A stretch of DNA of 64,000 nucleotides, from the NCBI RefSeq assembly GCF_902497785.1, contig NZ_CABVHK010000004.1, positions 306,898 to 370,897 on the forward strand. Reading direction: 5' to 3'. This DNA is from Pseudomonas fluorescens. Lineage in GTDB: Bacteria > Pseudomonadota > Gammaproteobacteria > Pseudomonadales > Pseudomonadaceae. The translations under genes and the position numbers were made by a program. The notes beneath the pieces were generated by a model that was not told where the DNA came from, ran no database searches, and was given only the letters and a program-made list of their open reading frames with translations. The stretch's first letter is position 1. Every line of letters begins with the position of its first letter. Shown piece after piece: positions 17,387-26,191 of the stretch.

Positions 17387-19810
17387 CTACCTTGAATCAC
17401 GTGCAGCCGGGCTGTTTTTCAGGTGGAACTGGCCTTGCGCTGGCGACGGCTGGCGGGCCCGTTCGGTGACCAGCGGGCGTCCGCGGTTGAACCAGGCCGC
17501 CAGTGCCGGCAGGAGAAAAATGGCCCCTAGCACGTTGACCAGGAACATGAACGACAGCAATACGCCCATGTCGGCCTGAAATTTCAGCGGTGCGAATGCC
17601 CAGGTGCACACGCCAATCGACATGGTCACGGCCGTGAACACCGCCGCAGTGCCGCGTTGGCACATGGCTTCGTAAAACGCTTCGCGCAGGTCCGCACCGC
17701 GCAGCATTTCATGCTGGATCCGTTCGTAAAGGTAAATGCCGTAGTCGACACCTACGCCGACACCTAACGCCATCACCGGCAACGTAGCGACTTTCAGGCC
17801 GATCCCGAGCATCGTCATCAACGCGTTGCACAGGATCGCCACGATCGCCAACGGCACCAGAATGCACAGTACCGCGCGGATCGACATGAAGGTCAGCCAG
17901 CAAAACAGCGCCACTGAACCGAACAGCGCACCGAGCATGATCACTTCTGCGCGCTTGACCGCCTCGTTCGAAGCCGCCATCACCCCAACGTTGCCGCCCG
18001 CCAGAAGGAATTCAACCTGCGGTGTGCTGACTTCAGCAATTATCCGCTTGGCTTGTTCGATGGCATGGCTGACAGTGCTGCCCTCGTGGTTGGCAAGAAA
18101 CACCAGGATCTGCATCTGCTGACAACCGTCGGTAACCAGCCCATCATCCGGCATGTAGGCCCGTGCGCCCTGGCTCAAGCCGCGGGGCGAACCCGGGATA
18201 GCTGCCCAGCGCGGATTGCCTTCGTTGTTGCCGGCGATCACCCGCTTGCCCATGTCCGCCACACTCTGGATCGACTGAACGCTTGCGACGGTGCGCATGC
18301 GGAAGTCAAAGGCTTCCACCGCCCGCATCACCGCCGGCGACAGGCAACCTTCGTCGACACCCTTGACCTGGACGAACACCGACATCACATCGAGGCCGAT
18401 GGAGTAGCTGTTGATGATCTTTTCGTTGTCCTGGTTGTAGCGTGAATCGGCCCGCAGTTCCGGCGCACCGGCGCCGATATCGCCCACCGCCAGGTCGCGA
18501 GCCTTGTAGGCCCCGGCCGCCAGCAGCAATAGACTGACCACGAACACGCCGATGGCTGGCCCCGGTTCGGCCAGCGCCGACAGCCGCCACCACAGGCGGT
18601 GCCTGCCCGCCGGCCGGGATTGCGCCCGACGCAACAGCGCAGGCTCCAGGCGCAGGTAGGAGATGATGATCGGCAACATCAATTTGTTGGTGATGATCAT
18701 CAGCATCACGCCGATGCAGGCAGTCACCCCCAGTTCGTGGACGATCGGGATGTCGATCATCATGATCACCGCAAACCCCAAGGCGTTCATCAGCAAGGCC
18801 AGGGAGCCGGGGATGAAGATCTTGCAGAATGCCGAGCGCGCCGCTTGCATCGAAGAGCTGCCGGCCAGCACGTCCTGTTTCCAGGCATTGGTCATCTGCA
18901 CCGCATGGGACACGCCGATCGAGAAGATCAGGAACGGCACCAGAATCGACATCGGGTCGATGCCCAGCCCCAGCAGAGGCAGCAGCCCCAGCAACCAGAC
19001 CACCGGCAGCAATGCCACCAGCAGCGCCACCACGGTCAGGCGCAATGAGCGCGAATACAGCCACAACAGCAAACCGGTGATGACGAAGGCCACGACGAAG
19101 AAGCCGATCACGGTGTTCAGCCCCTCGACCACGTCGCCCACCAGTTTGGCGAAGCCGACGATGTTGATCTCGATGTCAGGGCTGTTGTACTTGCCGCGGA
19201 TGTCTTCCAGGCGCTTGGCAATGTCGACATAGGACACCGGTTGGCCGGTCTTAGGATCCGTGTCCTGAAGGTCGGCACGCACCATCGCCGATTTCAGGTC
19301 GTTGGCCACCAGCCGGCCGACCTGGCCGGACGCCGCGGTGTTGCTGCGCACCTGCGCCAGGTCTTCGGCGGTGCCACTGAAGCGTGGCGGCACCACTACA
19401 TCGCCAAAGAAGCCTTCCTCGGTGATCTCGATGTAGCGCACGTTGGCGGTGAACAGCGACGTTACGCTTGGACGGCTAACACCGGAGATGAAAAACACGT
19501 CGTCGGTGACCTTGCGCAAGGTCTCGAGGTACTCGGTGTTATAGATGTCGCCCTCGCCCTTCCAGCGCACGCTGACCAGGAAACGGTTGGCGCCAGTGAA
19601 GTAGCGACTGAACTTGAGAAAGTTGACCATGTAGTCATGACGCACCGGGATCTGTTTATTGAACCCCGGATCGAGCTGCGTATGGGTGGCGCTGTAGCCC
19701 AGGCCCAGCGTCACCAGCACGAACAGCAACAACAGTCCCCTGCGCCATGCCATCAGCAGGTCTGCGGATGTTTCGACGCAGCGCGTCACCCAGTGTTTAG
19801 CTTGATTCAT
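17387..19810 (-). CDS. RND/MMPL-family transporter
   Basis: 807 residues with the duplicated RND plan: TM1 near 22-43, a large periplasmic loop, a TM bundle near 225-390, a second TM and loop from about 425, and a final bundle near 640-785. GVSHAVQMTNAW and GVGVDYGIYLYER are the conserved TM4/TM10-type segments. It lacks the size of tripartite HAE efflux pumps and resembles the MMPL-type exporters found with BNR/YCF48 and DUF1302/DUF1329 genes in catabolic clusters for lipophilic compounds. It could move steroids or surface lipids across the envelope; the direction is unknown. The BNR gene lies 14 bp upstream. Confidence 0.82.
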   Translation of the reverse strand: MNQAKHWVTRCVETSADLLMAWRRGLLLLFVLVTLGLGYSATHTQLDPGFNKQIPVRHDYMVNFLKFSRYFTGANRFLVSVRWKGEGDIYNTEYLETLRKVTDDVFFISGVSRPSVTSLFTANVRYIEITEEGFFGDVVVPPRFSGTAEDLAQVRSNTAASGQVGRLVANDLKSAMVRADLQDTDPKTGQPVSYVDIAKRLEDIRGKYNSPDIEINIVGFAKLVGDVVEGLNTVIGFFVVAFVITGLLLWLYSRSLRLTVVALLVALLPVVWLLGLLPLLGLGIDPMSILVPFLIFSIGVSHAVQMTNAWKQDVLAGSSSMQAARSAFCKIFIPGSLALLMNALGFAVIMMIDIPIVHELGVTACIGVMLMIITNKLMLPIIISYLRLEPALLRRAQSRPAGRHRLWWRLSALAEPGPAIGVFVVSLLLLAAGAYKARDLAVGDIGAGAPELRADSRYNQDNEKIINSYSIGLDVMSVFVQVKGVDEGCLSPAVMRAVEAFDFRMRTVASVQSIQSVADMGKRVIAGNNEGNPRWAAIPGSPRGLSQGARAYMPDDGLVTDGCQQMQILVFLANHEGSTVSHAIEQAKRIIAEVSTPQVEFLLAGGNVGVMAASNEAVKRAEVIMLGALFGSVALFCWLTFMSIRAVLCILVPLAIVAILCNALMTMLGIGLKVATLPVMALGVGVGVDYGIYLYERIQHEMLRGADLREAFYEAMCQRGTAAVFTAVTMSIGVCTWAFAPLKFQADMGVLLSFMFLVNVLGAIFLLPALAAWFNRGRPLVTERARQPSPAQGQFHLKNSPAARDSR

Positions 19811-19824
19811 TGCCTGCCTCTCAT

Positions 19825-20811
19825 TTACTGGGTGGCCTGTGTGGCCGCTAGGGCAGCCACGCTGCCACTTGAACCTTGCAACACACCACGCTCACCTCCT
19901 ACCAGCAGGCGCGAGCCGACCATGGTTGCCGAGGTCAACGTGCCGAGCCCGGCCAGGCGCCCGACACCGACCAGTTGACCTTGCGTGTCCAGACGTACCA
20001 CCGAGCTGCCGGCACCGACAATCACCAGCCCCGTTTGGTCCGGCAGCACTACGTGGCCGTACAGCGGCAGATGATTGCCGACCTGGATCTGGGCCCAGGT
20101 GTCGCCGAAGTCATGGCTGATGAATACATGCCCGCGCATGCCGTAAGTCACCCAGTTGTCAGCGCTCAGGCGCACGATGCCGAACAGCGAGCCGCTGTAG
20201 AACGCCGGCAAGGTGTGCCAGTGCTGGCCGCCGTCGGTGGTGCGCAACACCAGCCCCTGCTCGCCCACCAGCATGCGCCGGCCATCGTTGCCGCCGTCCA
20301 TGCTGTTGAGGTGTGCGCTGTCGATATCCAGGGTTCGCGGCGACCAGGTCTTGCCGGCATCGACGGACTGGTAAAACTTGCCAAAGCTGCCAAAGGCCAT
20401 GACGTTGTCGCCGCCACTGGTCCAGATCCCCAGCAGGGGTTCGCCAAGATCGCTGTCGTAACGAATTTCCTGCCAGCTGCTGCCGGCATCATCGGAACTC
20501 AGGATCCAGCCGTCATGCCCCACGGTCAGCAAGCGTTTGTCATCGAGTGCAACCACAGCCGTCAGGGTGGCGTTGCGCTGAGTGGCGACGCTGGCTGGCT
20601 GCCAGCTGACGCCCTGATCATCGCTAAGCAGAATGCTGCCCCGCTCGCCCACCGCGACCACGCGTGAGCCGAGATTTAGCAGGCCGTTGATCTGTACCCG
20701 GTCCGGGCGAGTGGCAACCACTTCGGCTGGGGGGAGAGTTTTCGGCGAGAAGGTGTAGCCAATGGTCAAGGCGACCACCAGGCAGACTGCGTAGCCGATC
20801 ACAGAGCGCAT
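19825..20811 (-). CDS. YCF48/BNR-repeat periplasmic protein
   Basis: 328 residues. An N-terminal hydrophobic segment (residues 5-20) is a signal anchor. At least five Asp-box (BNR) repeats follow at 63-70, 105-113, 149-156, 191-198 and 232-239 (SDDQGVSW, SSDDAGSSW, SVDAGKTW, TTDGGQHW, SHDFGDTW), predicting a seven-bladed propeller in the periplasm. It is co-transcribed with the RND gene and is probably its partner. ATG at 20811 follows AGGAGCATTGTGT; a TTG at 20817 is less likely. The molecular role is unknown. Confidence 0.82.
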   Translation of the reverse strand: MRSVIGYAVCLVVALTIGYTFSPKTLPPAEVVATRPDRVQINGLLNLGSRVVAVGERGSILLSDDQGVSWQPASVATQRNATLTAVVALDDKRLLTVGHDGWILSSDDAGSSWQEIRYDSDLGEPLLGIWTSGGDNVMAFGSFGKFYQSVDAGKTWSPRTLDIDSAHLNSMDGGNDGRRMLVGEQGLVLRTTDGGQHWHTLPAFYSGSLFGIVRLSADNWVTYGMRGHVFISHDFGDTWAQIQVGNHLPLYGHVVLPDQTGLVIVGAGSSVVRLDTQGQLVGVGRLAGLGTLTSATMVGSRLLVGGERGVLQGSSGSVAALAATQATQ

Positions 20812-21109
20812 ACACAATGCTCCTGTTCAGGACACGCGTGCATAGGGCAGGTCATAGGGCCAATCCTCTTGTTCTTGTCAGGCACCAAGGCAGGTGAAGC
20901 AATCGAAACGAGCGTTGCTGAAGAGATATTCAGCGCAAGGCCGGGGGTACACATCGTCCAAACGGCTTATGCATTGGCAGGAATGGCATCTCGGAGGGGG
21001 TTTCGCGGGGAATGCGGGCGGATGGCGGCCTATCCGTTGAAGCCGGCTTGCTCCCTCTGTGGGAGCGAGCCTGCTCGGGATAGCGGCCTCACCGCCACCC
21101 CATCAACCA
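20812..21109. other. Intergenic region with a lone REP element
   Basis: This 298-bp gap upstream of the BNR/RND pair holds one single REP (tgtgggagcgagcctgctcg, about 21058-21082) near the 3' end of the next gene. I see no copy of the island operator, so the RND operon may be controlled differently. Confidence 0.6.
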
Positions 21110-22060
21110 TCAAGCGATATAAAGAATCACCAGGTCATTGATCACCGACGGCCGATCCTGCCCGACCACATGGGTGTTGAGCTCCAGGGTCAACTGGGTC
21201 CCTCGGGGCATGATCTCCACCTTTTTTACCCGTGCCCGCGAATGAATACGCGACCCCGCCGGTACCGGCGCCGGGAAGCGCAGGCGATCGGAGCCGTAGT
21301 TGATCTGGGTGGTGAAACCGCTGATCTCATAACCCAGGTCCAGCTTCATTCGCGACTGCAGTACCTGCACCAATGCACCATGGGCGATGGTGCCGCCGAA
21401 CGGACTTTGCAGGCGCGCCCGTTCCGGATCTGTATGAATCCAGTAATCGTCACCCGATAACAGGGCGAACGCATCGATCAGCCCCTGGTCGACGACAACG
21501 ACATTACTCCAGCCGCTGTACTCCTCGCTGACCAGCGCCTGCAGCGCCGGCCCATCATTAAGGTCAATCTGCCGCACAGGCACTGAGCCGGAGGCAGCGG
21601 GTGCCGGTTCGCTGACCTGCGCAGGCAGCGATTCGAGGCTCAGCGCATCCTTGTCCACGCCGGTAAAGCGCAGCAGACGGTTACCCTTGGCGTCGACTTC
21701 AGCAAATACCGCCTGCAACGGCATGCCGATGCTGATTTCATTTTCTTCCAGGCCGACCAGATTGGTATTGATGCGCACACCCTGAGCCAACTCGACCACC
21801 GCCAGCTTCTGCGGCATCTCGTCGATAAAGTCGGGCAGGGTCGCGATGCGCGTCACGGTGTAGCTGTACAGCGTTGCGCTACCGTCGACTTCGCGCCAGG
21901 CCAGGTCGTGTTCAAGGCATGCGGTGCAATGGCGGCGTGGATAGAAATTCCAGTGCTCACAGGGGTTGCATTGCTGGATCAGCAGGCGCCGGGCCTTAAG
22001 GCCTTCCCAAAATGGCGCGGATATCTGCGTCGGGACCGGCATCGGTTTGTTGTTGGACAT
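21110..22060 (-). CDS. DUF35 OB-fold/MaoC fusion: side-chain enoyl-CoA hydratase with aldolase-docking domain
   Basis: 316 residues. The N-terminal half is a DUF35 zinc ribbon plus OB fold, with Cys31, Cys34, Cys45 and Cys48. The C-terminal half (165-316) is a MaoC hot-dog domain with an intact Asp204-x4-His209 hydratase motif and the GTIAHGALV segment. DUF35 domains dock SCP2-type aldolases (ChsH2-Ltp2 in mycobacteria), and the next gene, 4 bp downstream, is such an aldolase. So this single chain probably hydrates a steroid enoyl-CoA and passes it to the aldolase, like the Shy1/Sal1 pair described for cholate side chains in Pseudomonas. Its domain order is opposite to the ChsH2-like gene at 40399. 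Confidence 0.82.
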   Translation of the reverse strand: MSNNKPMPVPTQISAPFWEGLKARRLLIQQCNPCEHWNFYPRRHCTACLEHDLAWREVDGSATLYSYTVTRIATLPDFIDEMPQKLAVVELAQGVRINTNLVGLEENEISIGMPLQAVFAEVDAKGNRLLRFTGVDKDALSLESLPAQVSEPAPAASGSVPVRQIDLNDGPALQALVSEEYSGWSNVVVVDQGLIDAFALLSGDDYWIHTDPERARLQSPFGGTIAHGALVQVLQSRMKLDLGYEISGFTTQINYGSDRLRFPAPVPAGSRIHSRARVKKVEIMPRGTQLTLELNTHVVGQDRPSVINDLVILYIA

Positions 22061-22064
22061 GTGC

Positions 22065-23276
22065 TTATGCTCCCTGAAGTATCAATGCGCCCTGCTCGCT
22101 CATCACGCCGCCGGTACCGGAGACATAGACGTTGTCGCAAAGCCCCAATTGACGTTCACCGGCGGCGCCGGCGATCTGCGCCACCGCCTCGATCACCTGG
22201 CTCATGCCACCGGCAGAGGCCGACTGGCCGAAGCTGAGTTGCCCGCCGTGGGTGTTCATCGGGAAATCGCCACGCCAGGTCAGGTCGTGTTCGCGCACGA
22301 ACGCCATGCCCTCACCCTTGCCACAGAAACCGGCATCTTCCAGGGTCAGCAAGGTCGTGATGGTGTAGCAGTCGTAGATTTGCGCAGCGTGGACGTCCGC
22401 CGGTTTTAGCCCGGCCATGGCGAAGGCACGTTGGGACGCAGGACCGATCGGCGTGTTGAGCATGTCCTCGGCATAGGACGGCGACTTGAACGCCAGATGC
22501 TCGCCAAAACCAGTGATGAACGCCGGACGCTTGCGCGAGCGCGCCGCCACATCCTTGTTGGTAATGATCATCGCCGCGCCACCGGCCACCGGCATGACGA
22601 TCTCCAGAACGTGCAACGGATCGGCGACCATTTTGCTCGCCAGGACCTGTTCGATGGTCAACGGCTGGCCGTAGAACATCGCCTGAGGGTTGGCCAGGGC
22701 GTTGGTGCGCTGATCGACGGCGATCTTGGCCATCGCTCGCTGGTCATAGTCGTACTGCGCGGCATAACGCTGGGCGATCATCGCGTAGCCGGTGTTCTGG
22801 CCCATGTGCCCGTAAGGCAGGTCGAACTCGGCTTCAGGCGCACCGAATGCCGTGCTATGGCCACCGAAGCGCATGGACCGGGCCATCCAGCCCGGATCCT
22901 CGTCCGGACCGAACGGCGCCATACGCGCGGGAATCACACACAGCACTGCCTGGCACAGCCCCAGTTCGATGGCCGCGGCGGCACGCCAGACCATGCCCAC
23001 CGAGGTGCAGCCGCCCAGGTCCACCACTTCTGCAAAGTTCAGGCGCAGGCCCAGGTACTCGGCGGCCATCGCCGGTACGAATACCGAAGCTTCGTGAAAG
23101 TGCGGACCGTTGATGACCAGTCCGTCGAGGTCCGAGGCCTTGAGCCCGGCATCGCGCAGGGCCTGGGCCGCCAGATCGGCGACTTGCTCAAGATGGAACA
23201 TCCTGGGCGCGGTGGCGTACTTTTCCGGTTTGTATTGTGCGGTGCCAACAATGGCCGCATGCCCTTTGAGCCCCAT
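22065..23276 (-). CDS. SCP2-type thiolase, steroid side-chain retro-aldolase
   Basis: 403 residues of the sterol-carrier thiolase class. DLGGCTSVG holds Cys90, and the C-terminal half has DCYTITTLLTLEDAGFCGKGEG, MNTHGGQLSFGQSASAGG and VSGTGG. The His of NTHGG is kept. Such proteins (Ltp2, Sal1) cleave hydroxyacyl-CoA side chains by retro-aldol reaction, releasing acetyl-CoA or propionyl-CoA and an aldehyde or ketone, and need a DUF35 partner. The DUF35-MaoC gene follows with a 4-bp gap. ATG at 23276 has GGAGGCACT in front; a longer upstream start has no ribosome binding site. Confidence 0.82.
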   Translation of the reverse strand: MGLKGHAAIVGTAQYKPEKYATAPRMFHLEQVADLAAQALRDAGLKASDLDGLVINGPHFHEASVFVPAMAAEYLGLRLNFAEVVDLGGCTSVGMVWRAAAAIELGLCQAVLCVIPARMAPFGPDEDPGWMARSMRFGGHSTAFGAPEAEFDLPYGHMGQNTGYAMIAQRYAAQYDYDQRAMAKIAVDQRTNALANPQAMFYGQPLTIEQVLASKMVADPLHVLEIVMPVAGGAAMIITNKDVAARSRKRPAFITGFGEHLAFKSPSYAEDMLNTPIGPASQRAFAMAGLKPADVHAAQIYDCYTITTLLTLEDAGFCGKGEGMAFVREHDLTWRGDFPMNTHGGQLSFGQSASAGGMSQVIEAVAQIAGAAGERQLGLCDNVYVSGTGGVMSEQGALILQGA

Positions 23277-23370
23277 AGTGCCTCCATGTCGAAGCGTTGG
23301 GCTTCGAACGTTTTCAGTGTGTGTTGAAAGGCCCGGCACCGTACTGGACGGCCCGGACCTATGGCGTCGA

Positions 23371-25038
23371 TCAGAAGGTGTATTTCATCGAGAACGTGGC
23401 GTAGTCGCGGTCGGCGAACGGACGATCAACAGGCTCCGCCTCGCCCAGGTAGGCGATGTATTTCAAGCCGACTTCCAGGTTGCCCAAGTACTTGAATGTG
23501 GTGCCCATGCTCAGGCGTCGGTCGCCGGCGACGCCGGAGATGCTTCCGGCCATGGGCGTCGATCCGCTGAAGACGTTGGAGAAACTGAAGGGCACTTCCA
23601 GATCCCAGCCTTGGAAAACTCCCGGATAACTGAACGATGCGCCCACGGTGTAGGCGCTGGATGATTTGGTGCGATAGCCTGCGGCGGTGCTGTAGGTGAA
23701 GTCATCGGAAGAGGCCACTAGAGGTGCCACGGAAGGCAACAGGTTCAAACCTTGCAGGTTCGGCGCCGCCGAAGTGGATTCGACGCTGTCGACCTGCACG
23801 CGGATGACTTCGGCTGTCAGCGAAGTCTGACTGGCCCAGGGACGGTCCCCCAGAATACGCACTGCCGACAATTGCATTTGCTGACCCTTGCCCTTGGCCG
23901 GTACCGCACCAAGTCCGGTATTGACCATGACCGGCGCACCATCGCGATACGACCATTCGGCGCCGACCTGGGTGTCACCAATTTTGGTCGTGGCACTGAT
24001 GCCGGTGAGCTTGATGTCCTCGAAATACTTGATCCGGTAACCATTGAGGGCGAAGGCGTTAAGGCCACCGCCCACCGGCAGCGGGTCGTAGCCAACCAGG
24101 GCGGTGGCCGGGTTCTTGTCGTGATAGTTGACGTGAAACAGGGACAATTCGATCGCGGGTACCGGGCGGTAGCGCATTTGCACGCCCCACTGGCCACCAT
24201 CGCGCGGCTCGTCGGTGCCCAGGTATTGGACCCTGCGACCGTTGGCGTAGATGAACTCGCGCCCCGGTCCGACCACGTCGCTGCTCGACAGGTAGCTGCC
24301 CACTGGCGGCAGTTCGGTGCCCTTCCATTCGTATTGCACGTAGGCACCGAAGGTCAGCTGAGGGTTCAGTCGGAATGAGCCGGAGAACTGCCCCACCGGC
24401 AAGAGTATTTCCTTGACCTCGACACCCGGCTGCGAGGCTTTTACCGCGTCAGACGGGTTCTGTACGCCGTTAACACCTGGGTAAAACAGGCTCTCGCCCC
24501 AGGATTCGATGTGCCGCCCGGCCTTGACGTCCAGCATGGTGTCGTTGTCGAAGCGCCAGCCGCTAAACACGTAGGCATCGAGCAGTTTGCTGCGACCGCC
24601 GCTGTAGTAACGGGTGTCACTGGTGAACTCGTCGTTGCTGCCGTTCTTGTTCACGGTGGCGGGCGAATCGTTATCGTTTTTGCGGTGATAGACATCGTCG
24701 TAGAAGGTACTGCCCCGCACCACCGCGCCGTAGTTGTCCTTGCGCAGGATCATTTCCGCCAGCGCGCCCACGCGGTTGGTGGTCAGGCTGCCACGATCGA
24801 AGTTGCGGTTGGCATCGTCGGCGTTGATCGTCAGCAGGCGATCGCTCTGGCTGCCGGTGCGCACGCCGATGCCATAGCTGGTGGTCACCGACCAGTCGAT
24901 GGTCGCTCCGTTGTCGAATTCGAAGGTCTCACCGGCCCATACCGGTGTAGACACCAGTGCTATCGCCGCCAGGCTGCTGACCTGAAATGTGCTCGAAGCC
25001 ATGACCGTAGCGTTATTTTTGTTGTTGTTGTTGATCAC
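23371..25038 (-). CDS. DUF1302 family outer-membrane protein (second copy)
   Basis: 555 residues from a GTG at 25038, which has AGGAGAGTCTGT 7 bp before it; the next ATG (25002) has no such site. The N-terminus has an unusual Asn-rich stretch (INNNNKNN) before a signal peptide ending STPVWA. The rest repeats the DUF1302 plan of the 4506-6152 protein: DRGSLTTNR near 82, GRHIESWGESLFYPGVNG, and a C-terminal KYTF. The two are clearly related but diverged, which suggests different substrates or transport steps. A weak operator-like sequence lies at 25096-25113. Confidence 0.84.
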   Translation of the reverse strand: MINNNNKNNATVMASSTFQVSSLAAIALVSTPVWAGETFEFDNGATIDWSVTTSYGIGVRTGSQSDRLLTINADDANRNFDRGSLTTNRVGALAEMILRKDNYGAVVRGSTFYDDVYHRKNDNDSPATVNKNGSNDEFTSDTRYYSGGRSKLLDAYVFSGWRFDNDTMLDVKAGRHIESWGESLFYPGVNGVQNPSDAVKASQPGVEVKEILLPVGQFSGSFRLNPQLTFGAYVQYEWKGTELPPVGSYLSSSDVVGPGREFIYANGRRVQYLGTDEPRDGGQWGVQMRYRPVPAIELSLFHVNYHDKNPATALVGYDPLPVGGGLNAFALNGYRIKYFEDIKLTGISATTKIGDTQVGAEWSYRDGAPVMVNTGLGAVPAKGKGQQMQLSAVRILGDRPWASQTSLTAEVIRVQVDSVESTSAAPNLQGLNLLPSVAPLVASSDDFTYSTAAGYRTKSSSAYTVGASFSYPGVFQGWDLEVPFSFSNVFSGSTPMAGSISGVAGDRRLSMGTTFKYLGNLEVGLKYIAYLGEAEPVDRPFADRDYATFSMKYTF

Positions 25039-25095
25039 ACAGACTCTCCTGAAGGGCAACCGGTTGGCTGCCTGGAATGTTCAACACTGCTGCCG

Positions 25096-25113
25096 TGTCG
25101 TCCGCTCAAAACA
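25096..25113 (-). promoter_or_regulatory. Weak candidate operator upstream of second DUF1302 gene
   Basis: TGTCGTCCGCTCAAAACA on the plus strand resembles CATCGTCCGTTCAGACCA (about 13 of 18) and sits 58 bp from the DUF1302 start, the usual distance. It lacks the invariant GAC, and it overlaps the 3' end of the MBL gene, so it may be chance. Confidence 0.25.
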
Positions 25114-26191
25114 CCTTGAGCGGATCAACTCCGCACGCTCCCCTTACAGCGCACCGGTAGCGATATCGCCCCCGGTCCTCTTCTCGCTCCAGCGACCCTT
25201 GAGCCACGAGGTAATTGGCATGGGCCAACGTTTCGCCAAGCGCCATCAATTCGTCGAAACGCCCCGACAACCTGGGAAATAACACGGCCATCAGTTCGAG
25301 CACGGTGCACGGCTCGTGACAGCTGGCCAGCATCAGCGCCAGATGCCCTTTGTGGTGGGCTTCCAGCTGATCCAGGCGATGATGCAGATTGAAGAACGGG
25401 CGCTCGTGCGCTGGCAGCACCAGCACGCTGTCCGGCAATGAGCGCAGGTGTTCGATGGAGTCCAGCCAGTCACCCAACGGATTGGCCATGGGCTCGGTGG
25501 CATGTACGCCGACGGTCGAAGTGATGCGCGGTAACACCTGGTCGCCGGAGATCAGCAAGCCGTCTTCGGCGGCATACAGACAGGCATGCTCCGGCGAGTG
25601 ACCGCGACCGATGACTACCTGCCAAGTGCGACCCCCGATATCCAGCACGCTGCCTTCGTGTAAACGGCGGTGGTGATTGAGTGGCGCCGGCAGGAAGTGG
25701 GCGTTACTCATCACCGCAAACATCTCGCGGCTCTGCTCGTCAGCCACGCCGGCCTTGCGGTAGAAATCGAGGAAGTCCCAGCCCGGAAGCTGATCGGCGG
25801 GAAACTTGACGTGCAGCGACTGGAACTCACTGGCAGTCATGTACACCGGGCACTGAAATCGCTCGCTAAGCCAGGCGGCCACCCCGGCATGGTCGGAGTG
25901 AAAGTGGGTGCACACCACCGCCACCACCGGCAAGTCAGCGCACACTTCACTCAACACCCGATCCCATACTTCGCGGGTCTGCTCGGTGTTCATGCCGGTG
26001 TCGACCACCACCCAGCCATCGGTGTGACGTAACAGGTACAGGTTGATGTGGTCCAGGCGAAACGGCAGCGGCATGCGCAACCACCACACGCCCGGCGCCA
26101 CTTCGCGAACCTGCCCGGCATCCGGCGCCTGCGGCCAGGGATAACGCAGGCCGCTGCGCAGCTCGTGACCGTTGGTATCGAGATCGGTCAT
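25106..26191 (-). CDS. MBL-fold metallohydrolase
   Basis: 361 residues. THFHSDH (near residue 100) is the His-x-His-x-Asp-His zinc motif, with further His in GRGHSPEH and LPAHERPF. It has a C-terminal helical extension of about 90 residues like the beta-lactamase-like proteins that hydrolyse CoA thioesters or lactones. The ATG overlaps the upstream acyl-CoA synthetase stop by 4 bp (ATGA), so the two are coupled. Removal of stalled CoA thioesters, or lactone opening, would fit; neither can be proven. There is no rhodanese domain. Confidence 0.8.
   Translation of the reverse strand: MTDLDTNGHELRSGLRYPWPQAPDAGQVREVAPGVWWLRMPLPFRLDHINLYLLRHTDGWVVVDTGMNTEQTREVWDRVLSEVCADLPVVAVVCTHFHSDHAGVAAWLSERFQCPVYMTASEFQSLHVKFPADQLPGWDFLDFYRKAGVADEQSREMFAVMSNAHFLPAPLNHHRRLHEGSVLDIGGRTWQVVIGRGHSPEHACLYAAEDGLLISGDQVLPRITSTVGVHATEPMANPLGDWLDSIEHLRSLPDSVLVLPAHERPFFNLHHRLDQLEAHHKGHLALMLASCHEPCTVLELMAVLFPRLSGRFDELMALGETLAHANYLVAQGSLEREEDRGRYRYRCAVRGACGVDPLKVF

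Noticed and set aside
15880..17469. Rightward open frame of 529 codons opposite the luxR-type gene
   Set aside because: It runs through a REPIN, the regulator gene and a hairpin, with no domain; it is a shadow.
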